From contig JASJOG010000278.1 of the NCBI GenBank assembly GCA_030142905.1, positions 62,001 to 126,000 of the forward strand: a stretch of DNA of 64,000 nucleotides, given 5' to 3'. How positions within the stretch are numbered: the first letter of the stretch is position 1; every line of letters begins with the position of its first letter. The notes under the pieces are model-generated. The model saw only the letters and a program-made list of their open reading frames with translations. It searched no databases and was not told where the DNA came from. The translations under genes and the position numbers were made by a program. This DNA comes from Heliopora coerulea. Lineage: Eukaryota > Cnidaria > Anthozoa > Scleralcyonacea > Helioporidae. Shown here piece after piece: positions 13,201 through 27,700 of the stretch.

Positions 13201-16200
13201 GTGAAAGATGTCACATGGCTTGCAGCAAACCGTTGAAACATGTCTTGTATTGTAGAGAGTCGGAGGTTGAAAGAAATATTTTGTGGGATTGGGTGATGGA
13301 TACCTTACCACTTAATATCTCAGTGGAACTGCATTTATTGAACGATGACGGATTGATCGAAACAATTTTTGGTGATATGAAAGGTCTAAGAAATTTAAGT
13401 AATTTTTGTGATGTTGAGAAAGATAAATTTTTTTTGAGAACGGCCAAAAACATTTCATATATTAGGGTACATTTTTTTAATTAATAGTTTTTGTTATTGT
13501 AAATAATTTAATTTTTTCTTTTTTCAAACTTTGTAATTAATTTATTTACTCCTCTATTAAGGGGGCAATAAAGCATACTAACTCAGACACGCAGACAGGC
13601 AGACAGACACAGAATGACTAACTCAGGTACACAGACAGACATAACGAAATAAGAAAAAAACACCAACAGAAACATATTTAATGTTTAGAACTTTTTGGTG
13701 TGACGTGTCAAGAAGAGACGAGACGAGGCGGAACGATGACGAGACTAGAGACTAGAGACTAGACTAGACAAGCCAAGCTAAAAAAAAAACAAGACTAGAA
13801 GATTTGATACCTTTGTCTGGGAAATAATGTGGTAGTTCAAGATATTTCTCAATTCACTAGTGTAGTTGCCACTGAGAAGTCGGTCTTTAATATCACCAGG
13901 AAGGCGGTCAATGGCTTCGTCTGTAGGCCAGAACATCGTGAACGGTCGGAAGTAACGATTAGAGACGACATCAAGCATCCCAGTAACCTTTAGGAGTCAA
14001 CGAGTAGACATTGATTGAAATTTTATACAAAAAACGTTGTTAAAAGAAGGAATATTAAAATAACGTTAGTTTTCTAACGTTACGTATAAATATTCTTACA
14101 TTGAGAAGGTGAATGAACTTTATATATCCATTGTTTTTAGCGGCTTCAATAAATGGAATCTAAAGAAAGACATAACACAACATAAGTGCCATCACACAGC
14201 CAAGCCAGCCAACTAGCTAGCGTACATGAAACTGCTTAACCATGGCAGGGTGAAAAAACTGTTCGTGGCGTGTTAAACACAAAGTAAAATACGAGGTTAA
14301 TGACATCGCTTTCAATTTCTGTTCGAAGTACTCTCCATTATGGATAAAGAGAAACGGGAACTATATGTTAACGTAATATTTTAGTTAAATATTCTTAGGC
14401 TTTTTTCAGTGTCCACCTCTCCAGGCATGCATTGTTATTTCTCTGAAAAGTAATAAAATACTTACGCTGCTATTAAATAAATTACTTGCAGGTGGCTTGA
14501 CTAGTCGGTCGACTATCAAAATCCCCCCATTGATAGTCTTTTTGACGGACAAAATCTTTATGTCGTTATTGATGACGCCTGGTGATGTTATATTGAACGA
14601 CCATCCTGCAACTGTCACAAAGGTATTTCCTGGAACATTAACATCCTGTTCATTTATCGCAACGCAACTCACGACGTAATGCTTCAGATCGGCTTCTGAG
14701 AAATCACTAACGCTACGGCGCTAGAAAGGCAAGATCGATAATCATAGTTTGACGTGATCAACACGAACTATTAAGATCGTTTACTTCCATAGATATTAAC
14801 TTTACTTCATTTTATTTTTTTTTAAGATAAACTAAGATAAAACAAAATAACATGAATAAAAGTTATCGTGGGTTTTTTGCGCTATTTTTATTTTATTTTA
14901 TTTTTATTTATAATTTTAAATTCGTAACATTACAATTCGCAAATTCGTAATTTTTCACTTCGAAAAATATTGATAAATATTTGGACAACAACGGTGAGGC
15001 TTTTCCATTCTTCATCTGGCTTTATCCATTTCAGAGCACGTGAAGTAACTCTGAGGAATCATATCTTCAAGGTTTGAAGATATTAAGCCGTGAGGATAAA
15101 AATTAACAAAATAAGCTGATCACCACAAGGTGTCACATGAGCAATTTCCGTACTTAGGGGACTGATTACACGGGAGAATTTTGGTCCGGCAGACCGGGAT
15201 GGAAAAAGCCCCGATTACATGAAATATTTCAGCCCGGGCTGAAACTGATATCGGAAGTGAACTCAGGTAGGACTTTGTCGGCAGGCTTCATTGTTTTGGC
15301 AATTTACATCTTCCCATGCCTCTCAATCATCTTTTCAGCCCGGGCTGAAATTTTTTCGTGCGATTACATGAGATTTCTCAGCCCGGTCAATTAGACTAAA
15401 ACTCCCTTCATGTAATCGCGAGCTCCGTTTTTCAAGTATTTCATCAGAAGGCCGGGCTGAAAATCGCCATGTAATCAGCGTCTAAATGTCTTTATGAAGT
15501 CACAGTGATTGGTTAATATATTTACCGACACAAACTTAATTAACTAGAGCCAACCAATGAAAACAAAGAGCTACAATAGTATGACCAATCAAAGTAAAGA
15601 ACTATCAGGATATGTCTACCAGGTGCATCTAAGCTGTTCTCCCTAGAGGTCCAGTGCGGACCGCTCTTTGAGTTCTGTGTTATAACAGGAAGAAACCAGA
15701 ATAACAGAATATAAATTGCAATGTGTGGTAGAGTCCAACTGGACAACACTCTTCTCACATGTGGTCAAGAGAGCTTTAATCAGACAATTGTACGGAACCG
15801 GAATCGAAGCTCCAAAGAAGTGAGACAAGTACACTACCAATGCGTTACCATCACCTCAGTTCACGAAAACAAAGAGAAGCTTTAGAAACTTGGGAATACG
15901 TATGGCGTTTGTCAGAGCTCTTACTCGTGACCATGGGTACAACTTGGACTTACTAACCCGTGACACAGACTTCGACTTGGCCTCGAAATTTGGTGATTCG
16001 ACTACAACTCTGGCCTGTGAAACACTAATCGTGCACCAACACCACGTACCATTATTTTTGAACACCCACTTCGGAAAGAACGCACAAGTATTTGAAAAAA
16101 TCTTTTACCTTTCGTCTTGAAGTGGTGAATGCTTTGTTATTGGGAGCTATTATGGAGAAAATGTTCTCCGGAGAAAGGATTTCTTCCAACCCTGATTTCT

Positions 16201-19200
16201 AAATGAAAAGCGAACGGGCAATTTTATTTCTTTTCAGAGGTGAAATGTTTCATCGTTAAGGCACGCATTACAAAAAGAACAAGCGAGCGAGTCTTAAAAA
16301 GCATTTATTACCACGTACTGAACAGACACCTTGATGAAGACAAACACGTAAATGAGCGACAGACAGAACTACAGACAGAACGACAGACAGAACGACAGAC
16401 AGAACGACAGAATACAACTAAATTTTACTTACCTTTAGACGTGAGTGAAACTCTGTCAGATTTGGGTTTGTTTGCAAACTCTAAGCATGAAACAAACGAA
16501 CGTTTTATGACAAGTGCAACAATGCACTGATAGGTCAGATTTTAGTGAGACCGATTCATCTGACATTTAAACCCCGAGGAACATGTTAAGACAAAGTGAA
16601 GCTGAGTTTACAGCATCATTGAAATAATATTTGAAGGCCACCAATTCGGACTTGACCAGGTTTTCAAGTACGAGGAATTCGTTCCAGTCCGCGCCGAAGT
16701 CGAGGACTGAAACGAAATCTCACTTGAAAACCCAGTCAAGTCCGAATTGGAGGTCTTTGAATGACTTCTCAGAATCAATAAGTGTGTTGGTAAAATCAAT
16801 TAGTGTAATAGTAATGAGTGGATGAATAAACCGACTATGCGAAATCATAATTGAAGTCCTAAGATTCGAACTAGTAATTCCAATCCAAGGAGTAGAAAAA
16901 AAAAACCAGACCAAGTTTTCTGTCCAGAACTTCCATGGCATTTCAAGTTCACTCACGTGGTGCCATTCAGCGCGTCTGATTAAACGATACTCATAGATTA
17001 CTAATGAGTTTGAGAATTAAATCTGGAGTACATCTTACCTCAATCAGGTTTCCTGTACACTCAACACCATTCCCAATGTACCCCTCGCGACATCTGCATG
17101 ACAGCATGTTATTTTTACGTTCGTACATGCAAACGGCAAAAATACTACAGCCACCATTATTCTGAAACAGCACATCATAACGACGGAAAAAGTTAGAAGA
17201 AAAAAATGCCAGAATGGCTAGAAACATCTTCGTAGGAGAACTATACCGATTATTACACAAGAGTTATCACAAACTTAACCCATGGAGAAATTTGTTACTA
17301 CAGTTTAATAAAAGTTCTAAAACGGACACCCAAAATCCCCAGTAATATCCATGGAAGCTTTCTGGTCGTCTGCTGAAAATTAAGTCAACGCACTAGGTCG
17401 ATTTAGTTTTCTCAACTTCAGTTTTAAGACTCAACCATGAAACGAAGAACAAGGAAACAAACTTCCACTGAGGTATGGTTTGTATTACTGAAAGGACATA
17501 GCAATGACAAAGAGCGACCCACTAATGAGTGTCTCTTATTCCAAAGGGTCAGAAGTAGCCAAATAGAAGAACAACAAACCTTAGCGCAGGGATTGTATGG
17601 ACTGCAGCTTGCTCCGTTTCCTATGTAACCAGGATTACAAACACATATTTTCTGAAAAGAAAATTTAAAAAAGATAATCACTAAATTGTTTATGTCATAT
17701 CCGTTCAGATAAATGCCCAGCTTCGTTCTAGTAACCGTGAATAAATAAAACCTAAATTTCCCGAGATGAAAGATTTCTGAAGATAGAAAAATATGAGAAG
17801 GATAAAACTTCAAACAACGAATGCAAATACCGAGATCATGAAAGGATTTCCTTGAGGGTCAACAACTCAAACTATTTGCACCAAAAATATAATTTCGAAT
17901 CATTAAGATTGCTGCGGCATAGCTAAAGAAAACCTCCAATAATTTCCACTTATTATTTATAACAATTATAACGGTAAGTAAATACTTATTAAACGAGAGA
18001 GAGGTAAGTATTTTCCTGAGGTTTTCGTACAGACCGAGCGATGAAAGAACGAGGTCTGTGCACAAAAAAAAATGAAAGCAAATACTCTCCAGTAGGGACT
18101 CAGCAAACGAGTTTAGTAAGGAATTTATTTTATGGCTTTTGGTTGGTTTTATTTTCAATTTTTAAATGGGTTTTCGTCGTAGGATGTTGCTGTTTACCTA
18201 ACCTCGTAAGTCGTTTGTTTTGCTGCTTCTTTTCACCAGTTAAACATTCATTTATCCTCCTTGTTTTTCAGCACATTTTATTATTCGGAATATTTCAATC
18301 GAGATATTCAATTCTTTTTAACTTTCATTAAAAATTAACTGGATGAACTTCCGGGACATAACGAATCTTTCAGGAGTTAAGAACCTTTTGGACCAGTCAT
18401 ATGTCGTAAAATCTCGGGCAGCTCGGCAACCGATCTTAACTTGCAACTTTGCGCAAGGACTGAGAAAACAAGCTCACCCATATAATCACATAAATCAACT
18501 AAGATGACGATGATGATATTGATCATGATGAAAACTCAAACTATGATTGTCATGATACTTATCAACAGCGACAGTTATTGATGATTATCACAATGTCATT
18601 GATATGAGCTACCCATCAACTGAGCTCTCCTCTCCCATTGTTTGACATTAAATACCCTCACTGGCAGCTTGTCACACTGCACCAGGGGAATACATACACG
18701 TCCTGGTCGAGAGTACACACAATGGGCATCAGGGTGGCATCCTCTGGGATTAGTTCTGCAGGGATTCACGCCTAAAGGAGGGGGAAAAAATACAAAGCAA
18801 CCATTAAGTATTTATCTAATATAATCCAATACAATCGATAGAGATCCAGGGTTACGTTAAATTAATCCAGTCGAATTCAATTTAATTCAATTCAACCAAG
18901 GCTAAAATTGCCATTACTACCTTACTCGACACTTCAATACACTGTACTGCAGTTCTTTGACCTGGAAAACAGTGCACGATACAGCAAAACACAGCACAAC
19001 TCACCTCAGAACGGCACAGCACAGCTCAACCAACCGCAGAAACATCACAAGACAAGACAAGACAAGACAAGACAAGACAAGACAAGACAAGACAAGACAA
19101 GACAAGACAAGACAAGACAAGACAAGACAAGACAAGACAAGACAAGACAAGACAAGACAAGACAAGACAAGACAAGACAAGACAAGACAAGACAAGACAA

Positions 19201-21167
19201 GACAAGACAAGACAAGACAAGACAAGACAAGACAAGACAAGACAAGACAAGACAAGACAAGACAAGACAAGACAAGACAAGACAACGCAATACTACACAT
19301 CACATCACGTTACATCACACCACAGCCCAGGGCACCACAGGACGTCACAACACAACATAATACAGCTGGTATTGACGTTTCGAACGAAAGCCCTAACATT
19401 TCACTCTGATTAGGCGCTTTCGCTCGAAACGAGAGTACTTCATTTTCTCGATTTTTTGGCAAAGTAAAAGCAAAGGTAAAGTACCTTTATTTGTACTGGA
19501 TAAACCCTATCAGCTATCTGAGCTGTTCTCCCTAGCGGTCTATTATAGGCCATTCCTTGTGGGTCCAGTGTTACTACAGGAGAAAACCAGAGTACCTGGA
19601 GAAAACCTGCGATGCTTGGTAGAGTCAAACTGAAGAACAATCTTCTCACATGTGACCAAGGTAACTTTAATCAGATAACGGCACGGAGCCGGAATCGAAT
19701 CCCTAGTCACAGTGGTGAGACACGTGCACTACCACCGTGCCACAAGCACCCCTATTAAATTACTACAGTTCGACTTTTTATACTTCGATAAAAACTGCCT
19801 GCGTGAAAGCCTATTTTAGATATTACAGCACAACTTAGTCTAATCCATCTCAGCCGAGCCCAGGCTCGCAAATCTTCATAGCGCACTGAACAGCAAAGTA
19901 CAAAGCACGACTGCACAGAATACAATACAAAAAACAAAACAACCCCCCCCCAAAAAAAAAGCAGGGACAGCACAGCACACCACAGCACCATAGTACGTTC
20001 CCAGCATTGCCATATACCTGATACAGGTAAAAATTAGACGGTGCTGAACCTATCTTTACTAACTGTAATGAACGAAGACAACGGCCAGCTTTTATGAATT
20101 CAACAATGGCGGCTACCATTACTAGTTATGATCAAACGCACCTTGACAATAGAACCCATCACCTTCGTAATTGTTTTTACAAGTGCAGGTTCTCTGTCCA
20201 GGAGCCGTGGACTGACATTTCGCATTCCGGGAGCAGCCTCCATTATTAGCAGCACATAAGTCAATGTCTGTTAAAGAAAAAGATTACAGGTTAACAAAAG
20301 CATATTCAGAACATCACCAGGGCAGAAATCTACATTGACCGACTTCAAATAAACAGACTTGAAGTAACCACGCTTGTAGTGCTTTGTTAGTAACATGGGG
20401 CCGTTCACAGTGAGATCGATCTCAGTTCACTTCGTGAAGGCGTTCACACTCATTTGGATCGATCTCAGTTCGCATTCAAGCGTTCACACTCAGATCGCTT
20501 TTCAGTTAGGTCGACCTGAGATCGATCTAACTAGCTAGTGCAAACGGGGCCACGGTTATCAGCGATGACTTATAAATTATTCATTCAAGTCGACCAAGGT
20601 TCGCTGGAAGTTTGGGTTGCGTATAGCGTAAGGATTGGAAAAAAAAATTAAAAACACGACATACGTAAAAACAAGCAAAGAAGCCTAAATCTCTATCTTA
20701 GCGTTAAAAGCGATGACGTAAGGAACCAACTTACTCACTTCGTACTTCATCAGCTTCCAAAACTTATTTACTTTCCTGGACAACAACTTACGTGAACACT
20801 GTGTGCCATCCCCCGTAAATCCATAATCACAATAACATGTGTGGTTGACACAACTGCAATTAAAAGCAAAGGAACGAATGTAAATAGAAGGTGTAAAGAG
20901 GTGTATGGGATAGGAGGGTACAGGGGACATGAACATCTTGGTCGGTACGGCCCACTTCGCAATCATACGACTGTATTTGGAAAGGAAGAACTGAAGGTTG
21001 AAATGGGATAAGAAGAGGAAGATGATAAAACTTAGAACTTTTATATCTATATATATATATATATTTATATCTATATATATATATATATATATATATCTGC
21101 AAAAACGAACTTTATTAAAATGAAAAGGTTTACGAAACGTACGTCTGCAGATTGAACATATATATAC

Positions 21168-21206
<39 letters not shown>

Positions 21207-23481
21207 TGACACCTTTATCCCCTGATATAAACCTGGTTGTCCTCATTTAGATGAAGATATAAATTACACGTATCTTTATCGTAAAGGTACGTGTGCTTTT
21301 ACCGTAAAACATTGCGCGTTATTACTACTCTACCAGCAACAGAAATCAAACAAGCAAACTTCATTTATTTCCCATAACTAACGTAATATCACAATTATGA
21401 ATCAAGTTTTACAACACAATTCACATTTCCACCAGAAACATCAGACCCATTGTCACCGAGAGAGAACTCGCATCAACATTACCCAAAACCTCATCGGAAA
21501 CCTCACATTCAAGCACGCCTGTTCGATAATCATCTGACATGATTTTCTCCGGCATTATTACCACATCACGACGCGTTGCATTAACATTATTCTCTGACGA
21601 GTTCACTTTCTTCGGAACTTCGAGACGTTCACTCATTTTACATATTTGTTCCCTGCAAGGTTTCTCATATACATCTCTAACGCATTTGACGCGTAACCCG
21701 AACGTGCACGACTTTGCTTATCTACTGAATTTTGATACAGACGAGTTGCACAAGTCAGTTTCAAACTATGAGCCGTCTTACGTTTAAGATCAGCCCTCCC
21801 ACAAAGCTTTTCAAAAAGAATACTGTTCAAAATGTTCATCTTCGCCACAGTATTTTCATAACAAAACCCCTCATTTTCCTCCGCTAAATTTTCAACTTTT
21901 GAGAAATGCAACTTATGCAATGACAAGGCAATTCTCATGATTTCCTCCAGGCTCATGGCACACATGTTCCACATTACGGGATGTGTACTTATGATCCTTC
22001 AAACCACCGTGAAAAGTCTCAGATATGCTTTCATTAAACACTATAGAATTGTCCGACGATGTGAAGTTCCTTAATTGCAATAACCGATGCTCTTTGGCCC
22101 TTATTCCAAAAAAAGCTTCCCGTTATAAAATAGCAATGTGTGCACTAACGATTCTGCTGCATCTCCTCCCAGCGCAGCTTCTTCTCGTAAAGAAGTATTT
22201 CCTCCTCCTTTCTAACTTCATTCCGTTCTTTCTTCTTGCAAGAAACACCAAAAGCAGAAGCTTACGGCATCTTTCATTTCAGCATCCAGTGCCTTTTGAA
22301 ACCACAAAAACCTTTGTACGACGAATAAGGAACAAAATTACCTTTGCATTCAGTAAATCTTTCTTATCTAAATTCTGTAAATCTTTGAAGAAAGCACAAT
22401 TGCTCATTTAATTACGACAACTAAATCATTACCTGCGGTCATTCTTGTTCAGAATATTAAAGGCTTCTGTTCCTCTTACTTGTGAGAGATGTCGATTTAA
22501 ATCCAACACAGTACAGTAGAAAGTACGTGTAGGATACCGCGCTCCGTCCCGATTTACCACTTCTTCGCAACCAAAACGCCGACAACTCTGCATTCATCTC
22601 CTCCAGCAATGTCGTTAACGACTGAACTGCACCAACACCCCGACCTTCCAAAACCAAGGTCGCCGGTTTTCACTTCTTTTATCTCTCTCGTCCCCCCCCA
22701 TTCGTTAAAAATCGTCACGGCCCACTTTGTTGCTTACTTTGTACTTGGAGGAATCGATCTTTCAAGCAAGTCTCGATCTTCTTCGATGTGTCTAGCACTC
22801 CTAAATCGGGCCATCAGCTCATCCACAAAAAGTTTTCAGCTTTGAATGTTCGAAACTCAATTTATATGCAAGGTCATTACCATTTTCGTCAGTGATTCGT
22901 CAACTTATTCGCTGATCGCTCAACCGAACTAACAACAGAAGTACTTTAATATTCAAACTGCCGTTCTTCCATTCACTTACCACACAAAAGGTGAATTTTA
23001 GAAGTCAATATTTAAATACCTCGTCATCGTGCTTTATCATTGTCCAAAGGCCGCTTTTCACTAAACGAATTTCCTCGCGCGAAGTGACTTTCCTTTTGTG
23101 TCATGAGCTTTCGGCTGGAACTAATGATGGGTCTATTCAATTGTAACAATGAAAAGTCGATTTGCGCGACAAAATTCGCCTAGTGAAAGACGGGCTTAAA
23201 AGTGCTAGCTTTTGGCTCGCGCCTTTATACTGTACAATGATAAGGGACTCTGACTCGGTTCTTAAATATTACATACGTAAGCTTCAGGCAACTCCTGCGT
23301 GAAACTCGGAGTAGCAACCAAAAACTTTTAAGTGACATTGTATCACATTTAAGCTCTACCTCACAAGGTATCGAGCACTTTTCCATACAACTAAAAACTT
23401 TTAAAAACGTTTTTAATTGAAAGTTCTGTTGAGAAAATGTTATGTTGAACTTTTGTTGGAGCAGGTTCTATACATATATGT

Positions 23482-23518
<37 letters not shown>

Positions 23519-24550
23519 CATACATGCGCACGCTTACTAGTCTCTAGTTAGAGCACTCTCGCATGGCTTAGATGTACCACAAGTGTGGGACATTTGAGTT
23601 GCCTATATAATATAGGCTTCTCCATGCTGCTCGTCAGCACTGCACTGATGAGGCCCAGTAGGCCCAAACGGTTCCGTCTGTAGTTATATATATATACACA
23701 CATTATTCCAACTTACAGAAGAGGCAAGAATTTAAAAGAAATTATTGCACCTTCTAATCTTAAAACCCAGACGGATTCGCTACAACCAAGTTTACAGGGC
23801 TTTTTCAAATGTAGAAAGAAATGCGACTTGTGTCAGCATTTCTTACTTGAATCTAATGTTGTTAAACGCCTTGTAACAGGTAAATATTATAAAATAAAGC
23901 AGGCTATTAGCTGAACTACCAATAACTTCATTTATGCCATATCGTGTGAGAGATGTAAGCTACAATATGTGGGCTCCACCTCGACGTAATTGAAAGTGCG
24001 CTTCCGGAATCACAAGTATTCTATGAATACTAATAAAAAGAATTGAGATGGCGGTGCATTTTAACGCCACACTGCACAATATTAATGACATTAAATGCAT
24101 TGGATTGAACAAGTAAACTGTGAAATTGATGGAGATTTGGAAGGGAAATTATTAGCTAGAGAAGCATATCGGATAGCGCAATTACTTACTCTTAAACCAT
24201 ATGGCATCAATAAAAGAAATGAATTAAGATCAAAGAAGCGTGTTAATTATTATCATATATAATTATTACTATAATGCCACGTCTGCATGGATTTTTAATT
24301 TATGTAAATTTTAGGTTGTATATTGAAGCAGAAACCATAGTTGATTTACACTCTGTACTATTTTAATTTTTAACTGACGAAGGCTGAATAGCCGAAACGT
24401 ATCTTTTTAATAAACTAGATTGGTAAAGGAGTTGACCAGTCAGATCTCATATCCATCCATCCATCCATCCATCCATCCATCCATCCATCCATCCATCCAT
24501 CCATCCATCCATCCATCCATCCATCCATCCATCCATCCATCCATCCATCC

Positions 24551-24623
<73 letters not shown>

Positions 24624-24733
24624 TAAATAGACAGACAGACAGATATAGATAGATACTGTATATACATATATAATACACTGTATATGATCTATGTTATAGG
24701 TTTTGTTATGTGTATATATATTATATGTATGTG

Positions 24734-24765
<32 letters not shown>

Positions 24766-27700
24766 TATAATACATGTCAACATATCTAGGTTTCACTAGA
24801 TAATTTTATCTATATATCGTAACATTTCAATACATCAGTATGCCTTCAGATTGCGTTTAGCTAGAACATTTCAAGGTTATATACCGTGTTGCGTTGCGTG
24901 GCGCAACATCATCGGCGAAGGAATGATCAGTGGAATTGGTGAACTGTTGTTGCTTAGATGTTGAAGAAGTGAAGAAATTAAAAATAGGAATCACGGGGTA
25001 CGGGTTGGTAATATACGTAATGCAAATAGAAGAACCTTTAAAATAATAAATAAATGGTGATATGGCTGGAAGATTACCTGGCATGTTGGTGGCACGTATT
25101 TCCGCATGAAGCATCGGCTAAAGAAAATGGCGGAAAGAGAGAGCTTTAGGGCCTGATCTACACGGTATGATTGTCGCCTACGATAGTTCGTTCTGATGTA
25201 TGTGATTTAGACACTAGAGTCTTCAGAGTGTAGTCCAACATTTGCAAGCGAATAAGCAGAAATTGCGTTCTTAGGAGTTAATCCGATACCCCAGGATGAA
25301 CAATAGCGTGCGACAATAATATTAGAGGGCCAAGACTAGTCCAGGCCTGGCATTCCATTAAAATAACACTAGCCTGGACAAAAATGAAGCAAATAATGAC
25401 AAGGGGAAATATCTGCACGGGAAAAAATAAAGTTGCACGGCAGCGATAACAATCTAGATTTATTACTATTATACTACGAGGCGGGAATCGTAGTCGTAGG
25501 ATGAATATTAATGCCCAACTCAAAATTCGAATGTGAATAGCCATAACAGGATAAAACACGACAAATAACAAAACATGTTAGTTTAAACTAACATGTTTTG
25601 TTATTTGTCGTGTTTTATCCTGTTATGGCTATTCACATTCGAATTTTGAGCTGGGCATTAATATTCATCCTATGACTATTATACTACCATTTAATTTTGT
25701 TGAATCATTTAGTACACGAATGATCGACAGAAAGCAGAAAAAGACAGACTCAGTGCCAATGGTTAAACCGATAGTTGGGTAGACAGATGGGCTAAAAGAG
25801 GGCGGGGCAGACTTAGGGGTGCACGAATAGAATACCGCGTAGACAGTGATAAATGAAGTAAAAAGTCAAAAGGTTGACAACTGCCGTAACTGATCTCAAA
25901 GAATATTGAGATCAGTTACGGCAGTTATTAACTTTCTAACTTTTTAGACTTAGGGACGGACTGACCGAAGGACGGTCCAACTCAGAGACGGGCCAACTTA
26001 GCGAAGGGCTAACAGAGAGACGGTCTGACTTAGGGGCAGACTGACCGAGGGACGGTGTAACTTATGGAAGGCCCAACAGAGGGACGGGCGGACTTTGAGA
26101 CGGGCAGATGAAGTGAAGGGAAGACTGAGGGACGTGGATGTTGAACTACGAGATGACTGACAGATTGGAAGATAACAATCAACAGACAGACTAGAATGAG
26201 GCACTGACCGTAGGGTTGCAGGGCTGATCGGTGTACGGTTAGAGAGACTAAATGAATGATCGATTAAAAATAAACTGCTTGGTCAAAAGCACCGAAAAAC
26301 AGTGGAGAATGGTCGACTGTTGAGAAATATCCACGCACACAACAAATAAAATCAGACTCAAGTTGAAATACTTAGCATCGATGTCACAATTTTACTTCAT
26401 GAATGAAGCATGACTTACTGGTGTTCATATCACACTTCAATCCCTTCCGATTAGGAGGACAAATACAGAATCCATTTTTTTGGTCGCATGTTCCACTATT
26501 GCAATCGCACTCTATATCACAATAAATAAAAATAATTATCGTTATTGGAACAAAGAGCACAGTTATGTTTCAATCAAGAATGAGTTCGAGGCGTGTTGGT
26601 AATCATATGGAGAATTTATGTGGCTTCATAGACACCCTCCATTTCTAAATTGTAAGAAAATGTCTCAAACTGCGCGCACAACCTCAAGTTTTCCGGGCGG
26701 TCACCCTTACCCCCTTGAATCCAATCAACCAATCTGTACAAAATGTTATTGAAGCCTCTGATTCTTATCATATCCTTATGATCACGCCCCCACCCCCAGC
26801 AGAAACCAGACTTAATCTTCCACTGACTACCAAGAAGTTACAGCTGGAGCACAGATGTACCATGTATTAAGGCTCGTGCAGACTGGACGAGCGATGGAGT
26901 GATGCAACACCGCAAGCGAACGCCACAACGCGTGGAGATTAGAGTGATATTATTTTGTTGATATCGTTCACACCTTGAACGCCTTCCAGTAGCAGTGTTT
27001 GTGCAACAAATAAGTGTAAAAGATATCATTAAAATGATACGGTTAACATGTTAAGCATCCAGAGTGTTCGAGTCTTTAACTGGCAGGGCACCGCACCATT
27101 AAACAGCAACTTGCTTTTTGATCTCCCTCAAGGCAAGTGGTGTCAAAGTTTTAGTTCCAGCCTAAAAACTTTTGAGACCTTCAACACCCCCAGCATACAC
27201 AAAGCTACAACCCTACAACATTAAATAAGATGTAATGATTTAGACGAGTCCCATTACTTTTGCATTTATCTCCGTAATATCCTTCCTTACACCTTTCGCA
27301 GGCTGTTCCATTGAATTCATTGTTGCAAATGCACGCGCCCGAACCTTTCTCCGTATCGTGGCATTTGCCATGTCCAAAGCACGGGTTGCCACTTCCCCCT
27401 GGACATGCTGTTAAAGTAATAAAAAGTGCTAAAATAACATACACTGTGTGGAAACATGGATATTTAAGCTCCGTACACACGACCGAGTTGTCCTTGACAA
27501 GTTTTCCTTGACAAGGAACCTTGTTGAAAAACTGGTCATGCCAGCTTTTTGAAAAAGTCGACTTGGCTGGGAAAACTTGACAAGGAAAACTTTTACTGCG
27601 TGATGTGGTTTAGAGTATCTCGGTGAAACGGGTAAGAATCTGTCATCCCGTCTGGACAAGAGTACGATTTATTGTAGGGGTGCACCGGATAGTGTTTTTT

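Noticed and set aside
19001..19409. Long open frames with KTRQD or CLVLS repeats
   Set aside because: Pure translation of the (CAAGA)n microsatellite; open in all frames because the unit lacks stops.
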